Source: Oscheius tipulae (lineage: Eukaryota > Nematoda > Chromadorea > Rhabditida > Rhabditidae). From it: a DNA stretch of 64,000 bases. Where the stretch lies: the NCBI GenBank assembly GCA_037178975.1, contig JASJZH010000002.1:1798001-1862000 (forward strand). The letters run 5' to 3'. Shown piece by piece: positions 11,997-23,050 of this stretch. The stretch's first letter is position 1. Every line of letters begins with the position of its first letter. Both the position numbers and the translations under genes were made by a program. Under the pieces are notes generated by a model, which saw nothing but the letters and a program-made list of their open reading frames with translations, searched no databases and had not been told where the DNA came from.

Positions 11997-12117
11997 AGGC
12001 TACCTTACTTTTCTGAACTGGAGTAGGGTCACTGCTACTATGTCTCTGTTTCTCTGTCTCTTATTTTCTCTGTCTCTGTGCCACTCTGTCTCTTTGTCAA
12101 TTGTATTTTCATTCGCC

Positions 12118-13419
12118 TCAAAAGCTCTCTTCCACTGTCTCCTCCTCGAAAATAATGAATTGAACGATCTCCTTCGTCTGGATAGCAAACTTCTAAACTA
12201 GTGCTCTTACTGTATCCAAAAAAATCCCAAACCTGTCTACTTGTCAAAAGCAGCCGTTTACAATGAGACAGCTGGGCATTCAGAATCATGCCCCGAATAT
12301 GTCTTCCAGTCGGAAACAGTTGCCATCTGGAGATGGCCCCTCCACTTGTCAGACTGTACAGATCGTCCTGGTAAGCTGCTATGTCGACAGTATACTCGCT
12401 GGATGTGAACTTGATGATGTGGAGGGGCTTTCTGAACGGGTATATTGTCGGGAAAACAGTCTTACCGAGCCGATACGGGAGAGAAGACGACACAGATCTG
12501 AAGAGATTTGTCGAAAACTATAGTGACTTCTTTGGAATGGGAGATGATCCGCATTTTCTCCTGTAAACTGTCACTGTCATTGTCACTTTGTCCAAACCCA
12601 CGAACTTGTACTCAAAGAACTCATAGTCCAAAGTCTTCTCCACATCTGTCACTTGCAATCCATTGGATACAGATATGAGGTAGGATGAGTCAATTAGACG
12701 AATACTGAACACTTCACCAAGAAGGGGAGAAAGATTACAGCATCTAAGGGACCGAGACAGTACGGTTGAGAGGAAAACGTACATGATCGGTTTTTCCTTT
12801 CCTATTCTAAAGATCTGTCCTTTCTCTGTGCAATACCCAATCTCGTCTGGGAAGAAAACAGGAGAACAGATGTTCTGACCACTGAAACCCAAAGGTTTTT
12901 TTTTACAGATTCTCGTCCAACCTGATCCTGTTCTCCTCCTCCAAAGTGGTCACATTAAAGAAGGCTAGCGATCCGCCTCCCAACACCTAAAACCTGTCCT
13001 CTGCATAAGAAATTGGGGTCTTTTACCGCAACATGATCTCCCTCGCTATCCAGACAATAGCTGGTCTCCTCTTTGAAATTGTCTATCTTTTGAGAGTCAC
13101 TTTTCTGTAAAAGTGTGTGGGTCAAGGAGTGCTTGAAGTTTTGGGACAAAATGAGGGCAATTGAGAGAACAGACAGCGAGATAGAGAGATAGAGAGACAG
13201 AGAGACAAACAAACAGAGAAACATAAAGACAGAGACTAACCAACAAGTTGACGAAGCTTCTCAGTTCCAATACCAGATCCTTCCCGCACCTCAGCAACAA
13301 GATAAAACTTTTCTGCAACTTGCTATTCACTCTTGAAGATTGTTTACCTCCAATACATGTTGTTATGACATTAGTTCCTAGTCGGTGACCTTGCAATAAG
13401 CGCGCCTACCTATTGCCAT
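12118..13419 (-). CDS. Probable beta-propeller (WD40-like) protein, unidentified
   Basis: The start ATG is at 13417-13419. A GTAGGC intron follows after only three codons, then the protein reads GHRLGTNVITTCIGEKFYLVAEV. Later exons give blade-like strands: GGGSLAFFNV near 12965, SGQNICSPVFFPDE from about 12880 (after GTTTCAG), and SGGAISRWQLFPTGR near 12330. The last exon after an intron in 12195-12240 reads KFAIQTKEIVQFIIFEEE and stops at TGA 12118-12120. Strand-turn spacing and SxxxxW motifs suggest a propeller, but I cannot match a known subfamily. The join near 13240 is ambiguous in phase. Hexamer repeats fill the introns at 13140-13240 and 12030-12110. Confidence 0.6.
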
Positions 13420-13694
13420 TACTCCTGTCACCCATCTCCGCGCTCGGTCAGCCGACTGTCTCGCTCTCCCCCAACAGATCCAAAAAGTAATGGAATCTGC
13501 CGGTAACTACGTGTTTCTCTGTCGCTGACCTCTTTCTCTTTCTTCGTAGTGGGATCGATTAATTGAGGATTTTGGTCGGATCTCGGCTGTCACTACCATG
13601 TTTGTTCTTCCTCAAATCCCGCTTGCATTCTTTTTGTTGCACTCTCTCTTTCTCTCCTAAAATTATCTCTTCCAGACTGTGGGATGACCCTGTC
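13420..13694. promoter_or_regulatory. Short divergent intergenic region, probable shared promoter
   Basis: Only 275 bases separate the start codons of the propeller-like gene (-) and the glycosyltransferase gene (+). The region contains a splice acceptor (CTCTTCCAG ending at about 13674) 21 bases before the + strand ATG, fitting a trans-splice site. No TATA-like element stands out. Confidence 0.4.
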
Positions 13695-15387
13695 ATGATC
13701 CGAAAACTAGCAGGAATACTGCTACTTCTCTACTCCCTCTCCTTCGCCGGTTACTACATTTACATTTTCACTCATGTAGACGCTACCAGAAGGGAGTTCA
13801 CACCGAAGGTGGGTAGTTTTCACCTTGACCGCACCGAAATTACCCATTGAAAGTTTTAGGAACTGTCCGATGGACCGCTGGTAATGAAAGAAGGAGTTAT
13901 TGTTGGAAAGACCATCATTGGGAAGAATACAGGTATAGAGAGTGACAGTGACAGTGGTCAATCGACTCTTCCAGGAAAAGTGGTACCTGCCCCGAAAGAC
14001 CTGTCAGTTCTACCAACTCTCTCAGATGTCTTCTTGAGCAAATTCACTAGTCTAGCTCAGAAAATCAGAGATTCTGGAGAACCATTTGTCTACTTCTCTT
14101 TCTTGAATCCTGCCTTCGAAAAGCTCACTCTAAACTGGCTGTGCAACGTTGCTGATTTTAACGTGAGTGGCGCGAATCGAACCTCTGACCTTCTAATTGG
14201 TAGATTAAGACTCAAACCACTAAAGTCCATTTCTAACAAATAGCGGCACCTCAGTTTGAACGTCCGAAGCTCGGCGTTTGCGCGCGACGAAGAAATTTTC
14301 CCATTTTTCATTTTTCACCGGAGTTACGAAAAGGAAACTGAAAACACACGAAAATTCAATTTTTAATTTAGGAATTAGAATAATTGATTTTTTTGTCGGT
14401 GCGCTAATCGTAGCGGGACCTGAATTTTCATTTCCGAAAAACCTTTATAGAATTGTCTCACTGCCGCTATTCGTTGGAAATAGACTATAAGCTATTGAAA
14501 CGAAGCCTCGCGCGTTCGCCTATGGTTCTGAAAAAACCTTGCAGAATACCCACAGCCGTATACTGATAGCCGGAACTACTGAATCTGTCTGCTTTGAGGT
14601 AAAGAAGCATTGGCCCAATGTGAGTTTCAACCCCTCTACTGACAGAAACCGTATTTCCAGGTTACCTGTCTCTCACTGGACCTCAAGAACCTAGACAGTT
14701 CTTCAGAATGGGGCTCCAAAAAGTATATTCATCTGCTGACCATTCGGGCACAGATGATGCTGTCGCTGGTCAAGGAAAACGTCTCTTTTGTACTCTTTGA
14801 GACCGATGCGGTCTGGCTGAAGGATCCTTTTCAACTGTTCCTCAACCAGACACTGATTGACGATGCTGACGTGGTGGTCCCGGTCAAGGGATACAACAAC
14901 AAATGGGATGGATTGGCTTTCTCGCCAATGATTGTCTACGCGACGGAGGGAGCCAAACAACTATTTAGGAGGCTAGTGGAAATGTTGAAGAAGGACGAGA
15001 AAACTTATGATCAGGTGAGAGAGACAGAAAGATTGAGAGGCAAAGAGACACTGTATTCAGGACGTTCTGAACGAGCTGTGCAATTCACAGTACAACGGAG
15101 TTATTTGTCGGCAGTTTCAGTGGGAAGAGGTAGCTGACGGGAAATGGTAAGGCACTGTTACTGTCCCCAACTCTATCCTCTCTTCCAGGTTTAAGCTAAG
15201 TGACCGAGAGCGTCTGTCCGTCCAGCCCTACATCGTAAACAACAACTACTACGTCGGAGTCCAGAACAAGGAATCTCGCCAAGCTTTGAACGGACTCTGG
15301 TTCCTTACCAAACAGAAGAACTGTCTTAAGAGCAAAGTCATGAGAGGACAGATGAGATACAACGGGTCGGAGACGGGTAAACTGTGA
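13695..15387 (+). CDS. Type II membrane nucleotide-sugar glycosyltransferase (Nucleotid_trans family)
   Basis: Exons 13695-13808, 13860-14162, 14545-14619, 14661-15014, 15061-15146 and 15189-15387 join in frame to 376 residues. A single N-terminal anchor (LAGILLLLYSLSFAGYYIYI) places the catalytic part in the Golgi lumen. The region around residue 195-215 reads VSFVLFETDAVWLKDPF, matching the DxD-like FxDxDxxWL.DP signature of the nematode-expanded PF03407 (nucleotide-diphospho-sugar transferase) family. Further on, VVVPVKGYNNKWDGLAFSP and VNNNYYVG fit the same fold. The donor sugar and acceptor are not known. An AATAAA lies 11 bases after the stop (15398-15403). The third intron (14163-14544) carries a tRNA-like remnant on the minus strand at about 14168-14224. 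Confident family call. Confidence 0.88.
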
Positions 15388-15934
15388 TAGTACTCCAAAT
15401 AAACTTACATGTTTTCGGTTTAAGACAGCTCTTAGTATCCGCTGAACTCCTTTAGTAGTTGGTTTTATGCTGAAGGACATCCCTTCGGTGGGAGTGGGTT
15501 GCAGCCATTGTTCGAGCTAAAAACTTTTGGCTGACTAGTGTAATAGGTTACCTGTTTTTGATGGATCTGGACAGAGAGATAGCGGAGCATAATCTCTAGA
15601 GCTGACTCTGTAAACATGAGAGGAGCAGAGCTTGGTGGAAGGTCAACAGAGAAGCCAATTGTCTGGATTTGGTTTTGATTCTTCTCTCCGTCTCTTAGCT
15701 TTTCTGTTTCCCTGTCTCTCTACCTCTGTCTCTTTGTCTTTTTTCTTCGTCTATTTCTATGTTCCTGTTTTCGTCAACAGAGTAAAAGAAAAGAGCTCAA
15801 AAAAGTCCAATCAAAAAAGGAAAAATCAAAAAAGTCCTTCCGTCATTAAGAATCATCCAGAAACAGATTGAGAAAGGGAAAGATACTACTGCCCCAAAGT
15901 CTAGAATGTAAAGAAAAAAAAATAACTTATAGTG

Positions 15935-16470
15935 GCCGACACATTCCGAAGATTCCAGGAAGTGAGAGATGTCTCGATCCGAAAGAGGATAATCTCAACT
16001 GTCGGTGCTACCGTGGTCCAATCAGTAGAGACCATCAGAGCTGGATTGGACGCGGACTTTTTAGGAATTTTCGTAATTGTTGACAGTGGACTACTATGCT
16101 CTCTAGAGGGTTAGTTTCCGTCGCTACCACTGGACAAGTAGCCTACTCTCAGAAAATGGCGGACAACTCGGACAAGAGCCGCTGACTAAAGGAGGGAAGG
16201 AAATCGTGCGTCTGATAGTGCCAAAAATCAGCACGGCACACGTGGTTGAGCATAAGATGTCGAAGCTACGGACAGATGCTAGGATACCGACAAATGCCCG
16301 ACTACAATCGGAAATGCTCAAGGACGCCGAGCAGGACAATATGTGCCCAGCCTGTGGTATTCATGTCGGAATCCAGTGTCTGCAAGTCTTGAAGGATCTT
16401 CACAAATCAAAATGTAAATCCGTCCGATTTTGGCATTGGAAGGATCGAGGATGATGAACAGTTCAGGTAG
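15935..16470 (+). pseudogene. Second casein kinase 1-like fragment, broken
   Basis: At 16350-16410 the frame reads CGIHVGIQCLQVLKDLH, and after a short frameshift NPSDFGIGRIEDDEQFR, the HRDxKPSNFAIG region of CK1/TTBK kinases with the HRD deleted. It ends at a GTAGGG donor whose intron (CTTTACTGGACTGGG...TCACTGCTAC) is similar to the one after the copy at 11996. The upstream part to 15935 stays open in short pieces but I cannot match it to the kinase N-lobe. Confidence 0.5.
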
Positions 16471-18520
16471 GGTACCTTTCTTTACTGGACTGGGTTTGGG
16501 TCACTGCTACCCTGTCTTTCTGTCTCTCCTGCACTCACCCTGGTTTCAAGAAAGTCCGTCTCACTCTGAGCATCATGGCATCTCATCTGCCCCATATCCG
16601 TCTGAACCTCAACTTCTTCCAGTCTAATCACCCTAAATATTTGTCATTCTCTTAGTCCAAATTGATGGAAATCACCCTCCAGCAGCCGGAACAGTTGCTT
16701 CTGTAGACGGAGGTAGGTCCAATAGGACAATAGCTGGCAATACTGTTAAAACAACAGTGGTCGCCTTCTTAACATGGTGAAAGGGACAGGCATCATCAGA
16801 ATCCTCCAGAGAAGAGAGTGAGTCTGAAGTAGTCAATGCTTAGAGAATACTGCTTCTTCCTCTAATTGAAGTCTCCCTACAATTCTGCTTGGAGACTCCA
16901 ATCTACTCTTTCTCTTTTCAAGATTTGTTTTTTCTGCTGTTCGGGTGGGCTGAACTCAATTAGGGAGTCTTCCGAAGAGAAAGAGACATTGCCTAGGTAA
17001 GAATAGAGAGACAGAGAGACATAAGAGACATAGAGACATAGAAATATAGAGACAGAGAGACAGAGAACTGAACCGACCGGAGTCCATGTGCTGAGCTGAG
17101 GCAGGTGACTCTCACCTAGCTCTCCAAATCTGTTCTCTGAGGCGTATTTCCTCTAAGTCCACCACCTGTTCTGGAAACATTTTGATCCCAATCCTCAAAA
17201 ATGTCTCCCCAGATTGCGGCCCCTCCACTCCCCCTAGAGAATTGTGTCTCTAAATCCAAACAACGGGGGAAAATTTGGCCTCGTCTTTTCTACTGATCGC
17301 TGTTTTTCTGTGGACCTCGAAACAAATGGCTTTCTTTCTACTATTTTGGCCCGCACACACACGTGAAATATATGGCTCGCGCGGCGACGAATACCCCTTG
17401 TTTTTACCTGAAGCCCTAGCCGCCGAGCCAATTCGGGCAAACCTTTAGGCAAGCCTTTGGTCGCCTCAGTTCCCAAAGTGATTCCATTCTGTTGTGCTAT
17501 TCTGGGCACGACCCAGATTTTCTTTTTGCAAGAGGAGGAAATATTCTACGGTATCTATCTGTCTCTCTTTCAAACTCCCATTTTCTTACTCCTGTCACTG
17601 TCATTAGGTCTCTTCGTCTTCAAAATCTTTGTTCTATGTTCTATCCACCCTATAAACATGTCTTTTTTAATCGTTGCATTCCTTAGGAGGTTAAACAAGA
17701 CAGGCGTCATCAGAGAGTCGTGTCTTTGAATTGTCTCTCTGTCTCTATGACTCTTGTACTGTATAGCAGGCGTGTTTTCAAATCGCCCTGACCATAGTTT
17801 CTTGGCCTCTCCACTCCACTTCCACGGCCAGCTGTTCGCCTCCCTTTAATCCCTTCCTCTTTGCTCTCACCCACAATTTCAGGGGCTCCGAGCAGGCAAG
17901 CGTTCCAGCGGAATGCATCATGAGCTCACCTGGCCCGGATATCTTGTTTCAAGAGCTCAGACTCTTTACAGCCACACTTGTTCTGGGGCGTGTAAACTCT
18001 TGTAATTGTTCTCCTTTGAAGAAGCGGCCAACTTTAAGACCAATTAGCCCCGAGTTGATCCGCCGCGGACTCTCTTTTCAATGGGGGCCACCTTGGCTCT
18101 TCCTGTGTGCATCTCTCTTCTCCCGAAAAGCTTCCTTACACTCGCATTCGATTCTCAAAGGTTATGTTATGCGTTCTTTCTCTTTCGCAGTCGAGTCCCG
18201 CTTCCTCCCACAATCTATCATAAGCTTTGGAGAGAGACAGAGAGACAGAGACAGAAACTCTTCCCTATCAATCGATCACTCTCTCTCTCTCTGTCTTCTA
18301 GCAAAAGCGCATATAAATCATAGCTCATGGCGAGCAAGAACACGATCGCCATAAAGTTCCTGTGTCAGCTGCCTTACGGAAAAAAGCTCAGCACGTGTAG
18401 CCTCTTCTCTCGGCTCACTTTCAGAGATCAAACTCCCGATTAGGCCTAAGAAGATTTATGGGAGCGGAAGAGACTGTTGTGAGGGTCAGTTAATGTAGCA
18501 TTTGAAATTTACTGTTCCTC
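16470..18520. other. Intergenic stretch without a supported gene
   Basis: Contains hexamer repeats (16985-17065, 18230-18300) and short open frames on both strands with no consistent splicing. Confidence 0.45.
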
Positions 18521-18527
18521 TGTCTGT

Positions 18528-18775
18528 TCATATAAATTCCTTATGTACAAGTTTGATGAACTTAATGTGATTCACAGTACGAAAATATTTGAACATGAAC
18601 TCAGTGCAGTCCTTGGACGAGCCAGCACTGTCGAAGAAGTTTGTTCCTGAGTTCAATAGCTGCCGAGAGGCTGCTGGGAAGTTCTGTTTTATATTTAAAC
18701 AAAAAAACCATACGACGGAGAGAGTCGAAAGCGTCCAGTCTGAGCGAATTTGACAACGGCAAGTTTGCATGTCTG
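18528..18775 (-). other. Possible isolated coding exons, unidentified
   Basis: On the minus strand, an exon after CTACAG reading TCKLAVVKFAQTGRFRLS can be joined across a 35-base GT...CCCAG intron to a frame reading AASRQLLNSGTNFFDSAG and ending with a stop at 18528. The phases fit. I do not recognise the protein, and no start or further exons were found, so it may be a remnant. Confidence 0.25.
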
Positions 18776-18859
18776 TAGAAATGAAAAAAGTTTTTAATAA
18801 TCAGGAAAGTTCAATCTAACCATGATCGAACGTAAGATTTTAGGCGTGATAACCTGGCG

Positions 18860-19525
18860 TCGGCGTGAGCAACGGACCATTTGTAGAGGGGAGTAGGAGG
18901 GAAAATCCGAGCTGATGACTGTTGTGAAATTGATGAGGATCGGGCCACGGCACTAGCCGTCTCTCTGTTTTTGCCTTTTCGTCTTTCAGAATAAAACCAC
19001 CACTTGACACATCAGCACTCTTTCCCAAGAGACGGGCAATTAGGATTATCGGACAGAGACGTAGTAGAGGGAGACAGAGGGCAATGTATCAGCTGTTTCC
19101 TTTCTTCAACTCGTTGTTTCATAACCCTCGCTGTCTCTCTCATCTCTGTTGACAGCCAATTAGACATCAGAGAAGATCTTTTTCCAGACCGCTTTGTGAT
19201 AAGAGTTCCTCTGAAAAAGAGAACTTTCTCTCTCTCGCTCTCTCTCCCCTATTCCGAGATGATTCTTCTAGTCTTGGGGCTCATTCTAACGTCTCTTTTT
19301 GTTTATTTTCCGGTCACCGCGTGCACTGACGACACTTTTCAAATTTTATTGGTTTCACTCGGGGCTCAGCTGTTTCACTGTCACTGTCACTGACCAATCC
19401 TCCTTTCCATTTCTAAGAAAAACTTCTGCACACCTGATCCTAATTTATGCCATGTCTAGGTTTTCCCGTCACCCCATTGCTCATTCAAGAACTCTTTCCC
19501 GTCTTCTACTCTCATCCTATACCTC
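18860..19525. other. Stretch upstream of the transporter gene, nothing supported
   Basis: Pyrimidine-rich with CTCTCT tracts. This may be promoter DNA for the first candidate exon of the transporter gene at 19539. Confidence 0.35.
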
Positions 19526-19538
19526 TTGTTCAGACCCA

Positions 19539-19689
19539 ATGGAGACTCCAGACGCGCGGTCGATCAATTCGGACTGGGACAGTCTCTCCCTAGAAGACGC
19601 TTCCAGTCCTCATGTGGCCTTCAGTGTACCTCCGATTGAAATCACAAGAACCACACCGATTCCGGACGATAGACATCTGATCAGTTTGG
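19539..19689 (+). CDS. Candidate first exon A of the SLC4A11-like transporter
   Basis: An ATG six bases after a TTGTTCAG acceptor opens METPDARSINSDWDSLSLED and continues, Ser/Pro/Asp-rich, to a perfect G|GTGAGT donor in phase 1. Low-complexity acidic N-termini are typical of the cytoplasmic start of SLC4 isoforms. The assignment to the transporter rests on strand, phase and composition only. Confidence 0.45.
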
Positions 19690-21984
19690 GTGAGTTGTTT
19701 TTTGGAGCCGGATCCTTGGGATTACACGGTTGAGAAGACGTCCATTCCTCCTGAAGCAGAGCCAGCTACTTTTTGACACCTCTCCTACGATTCTTCTTTT
19801 GGGATATAGAGAAAGACAGACAGAGTTACTGAGGGGCAGAGGCAAAGAGTAAGTTTTTGAAAACAATCAGTCACTTGGCAGTATCTGAAAATCTTGAGGG
19901 ATGAGTTTGTCTCTCTGTCTCGATCAGCTTATCTCCAAATTCCCCTTCTGGAACATTGTTGAATGTTTTTGGGTTGGCGACAAATTGACGTGGCGGTCAT
20001 AAAAGCCGTTATGCGATTCTTTCCCAGCCTCCCCCTCTGGGCAACCAGAGGTTACTCCCGATTTAGATACCGGGATCTCTGTCACCCACTCTCTCTCTCT
20101 CTCTCTCGGTCTCTCTGTCTCTCTGTCTCTCTGCCTCTCATGTTTTCCCCGTCCTCATCTTCCTGCTTGTCGGCAGCAATTAATGGCCAGGGTGGTCCCA
20201 TCCTCCCTTGGGATGAAAGTCAAAAGTTTCCTCCCACTCCTATTACCTTCTCTTGTTCTACTGTGGTCCCCAAATTGTTGCCAGCTCCCTCGAGATCCTT
20301 CTCCAGGATTTCAACTTAATCTTTTCGATTGGAGGCTCTCTTTCAGTGCTCTAAAGTAGAGTGAGATCCGTCCTTATGTCATTATTTCCGAAAGAGAAAG
20401 CACAGGAAAGGCTGCTCGACTTTGGGGATCCGCCTATGTGGGAGTGGATCCATTTCACGCTTCGACGAGTTTTTCTTCTCTTTTATACAAAGAAACAGAG
20501 TGACAGAGACGGAAACAGAGACCATGCAATCTCAACCTCAGGGCCCATTGCTTGAGCATAAAATAATTTCGGCGCAAGAGTCCTTGGGGAGACAGTGGAG
20601 GCCCCCTCTCTCTGCCGACGTGTGTCGTCAGTCTGGCTTCGGATCTTTTTTCCTCCTCTCACTCTCACTCAGCCCGTTTCTACCTTAACACTAGCCTAGT
20701 TTTCTATGCATTAGGTCACAATTCAGGTCCCGGAGAGGGGGCATTCATTTAGGCGGGAAAGGCTCTCCAAGTAAACATGCGCAGGCACCTTAAACCTCGC
20801 TTATGCCATGGATTTCTACCAAGTTCCAACTGTTTTTCGCACTCAAAACTGGCCGAAAATCGCCCCTTCCAACTTGTCAGTCATTCGGGGGAAGGGCAGC
20901 CAAATCCCCTCTGGGCAGGGAGAGGGGACGAGTCTCTGACTCTCTAGTTGAAAATGAAGATTTCCCGCGAAATATACTCATTGTTTTTCCCTGTTCCAGA
21001 GGATGACAAAATGGCCACTAGGAGTGCCACCCCAAGACCCACACACACCTGTTGCAGCCCCCTACCCTCCCCAGGCCTGCTTTCCAGCTAGCCTGGCAGC
21101 CTCGTAAAATCCGATATTTTCCCATTCTTTTCCATGTTTTCGGTCCATTTTTCAAGTTTCTTCTACTTCTTTTGTTAAGACCGATATGTTTATGAGAAAA
21201 GTGTGACATCTCTCGAGTCCAATGACGATTTGGGAGTAAACTTTAAACAATTTATACTCCAGAATGGGAGGTATTTGAAGGGTTTCAAACCACTTTTTGG
21301 GCCTTGTTTCTGTCATTCTTCCACTAGAATTTTCTCAGTACAACATCCTTTTCTATCGACCCATACTTTCAAATCATGCTTTGTTGGATATTTCGAGCTC
21401 GTTCGAACAAGTTTTGACAGAAAATTGACATGTTTTGCTCTAATAAACTGATGCTGTCATGGACGGACTCTGAACTGACTCTGGATCAGTTTTCCTGTAC
21501 TGAAACTTAGAGGCTCGCTCTAGTATCTTCTAAAGCTAGTACTCCGACTACAAAACAAAACCGATTAGGTTCGACTGCGTGGACTAAACTTTTTTTTCTT
21601 CCCTTCAAACCGCTGGAAACAATTTCAGACGGTTTTTTATGGTCATGAATAATCGGTTTTTGTATTTTACCCTTTTAAAGTTTGCGAATTCAAAAGAGGT
21701 ACGTTTCTAGATTCTCTGACCCCTTCTCCTCTATCCCATGCCCTTTCTCCCAGGCGTCTCACTCTGTCATATTTGTGTTAGCTTCTTCTCTCTACTAAAT
21801 CTCTTAGCCTCTCTGCCGCCAAAAAGTGCTGAAACCCGAGTCCTTCCCACTGATCTCCCCCCGACTCTCTGTCTCTGTCTCTCTCCCGGAGGCAGATTTT
21901 CGCCAGCTGTTTCTCCACATTCCTCTCTTCCTTATCCTCTCTTTTCTCATCCCATACCATCTAGGTAGAGAGACCTAAAAAGAG

Positions 21985-22162
21985 ATGGGCGATTCCTCGC
22001 CGGAGCCGCTGGACGAGATCGACGAGGCCACCCATCGACGTGTGGTGCGGTGGGCCTCGGTCCGGGAGCCTCATGCCAATGGAGCAGCCCCAAATTTGAG
22101 GCGAACAGGAACAGTACCGGCCATTTCCAGGCAGCCAAGACCGCTGTCTCTTGTCTCTAAAG
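21985..22162 (+). CDS. Candidate first exon B of the SLC4A11-like transporter
   Basis: MGDSSPEPLDEIDEATHRRV starts an open exon that ends SLVSK at a G|GTTAGG donor, again phase 1. Upstream in-frame stops and the absence of a phase-compatible acceptor make it a first exon rather than an internal one. Possible trans-splice acceptor ACCATCTAG lies about 20 bases upstream. Confidence 0.45.
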
Positions 22163-22897
22163 GTTAGGATGATTTGTCGAGACAGAGACTCGGAGACAGA
22201 GGAACAGCGACAGTTGTCACTCACAGTGAGGGGGAACTCTTTTTTTAAAGGACTGTGACACGTTGAACTATGACGTGAGGGTTAAACACTACTAAATGGG
22301 GAAGACTGACCTTGGAATTCTGTTAATTCGTAAAAAGAGTTTCTTATAGGTGAACAGAGGTTTTCAAAAACTTACTGACAGAACATCAGCCGTTCAGGGA
22401 CAGTTCGGGGGCGGTCAGGGGCAAGAATCGTTACAAAATTGTGTGATTTCCTAATTTGTTAAGACCCTGTATAACAGGTTTTAAAATCTTTTGTGACTTA
22501 TACGGAGGGAGAGAGAGTGAGGTACAGAGTGACAGTGGTACTGTAGAGATCAGGCTTCTCTAATTTTGTATCAACTGTTTAGCGGATACCGTATAGCCTT
22601 TCAAAACGTAGTTTCAGTATTGAGGAAGTATTTGGACTATCTTCCTCAAGCCGTAACCGTGTAACAGCTGAACAAGCTAATTCAGTGAAAAACTTGAGTG
22701 AGGGTGTTCAATCAATTGGCCTTCATGTTGTGTCATTGATCTTCAGGCGCGAAACAGCTGACTAGGAGTAAGGGTTAACAGGCTTCATTTAAAGGAAGAA
22801 AGGTTACGGTACACAGGGTAAAACACAATGGACAGGGTCAGGGGAGAGAGACGGCTAGTACGGTTCAGACTGTTGTTTGAAACCAAACTTTTTTTAG

Positions 22898-23050
22898 GAG
22901 AACACTCGGATCCCTTCCTCCACAGCTACCTTCGAGTACCCGGCCAGATCAGTGGTCGGACGTCGCCGTCCGTGGCATCGATGACCTCGGAGCCGGAAAG
23001 CTGTATAGATGACACACGTTACATGGACAATGACGATGAAATTGACATAG
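22898..23050 (+). CDS. Candidate internal 5' exon C of the SLC4A11-like transporter
   Basis: After CTTTTTTTAG the phase-1 frame reads EHSDPFLHSYLRVPGQISG and later YMDNDDEIDI, ending at GTCGGT, phase 1. At 153 bases it is a symmetric cassette that exons A or B could use. Confidence 0.45.

Noticed and set aside
16985-17070. Possible CRISPR-like or satellite array of short units
   Set aside because: It is the same degenerate GACAGA hexamer found all over this nuclear genome, without unique spacers.
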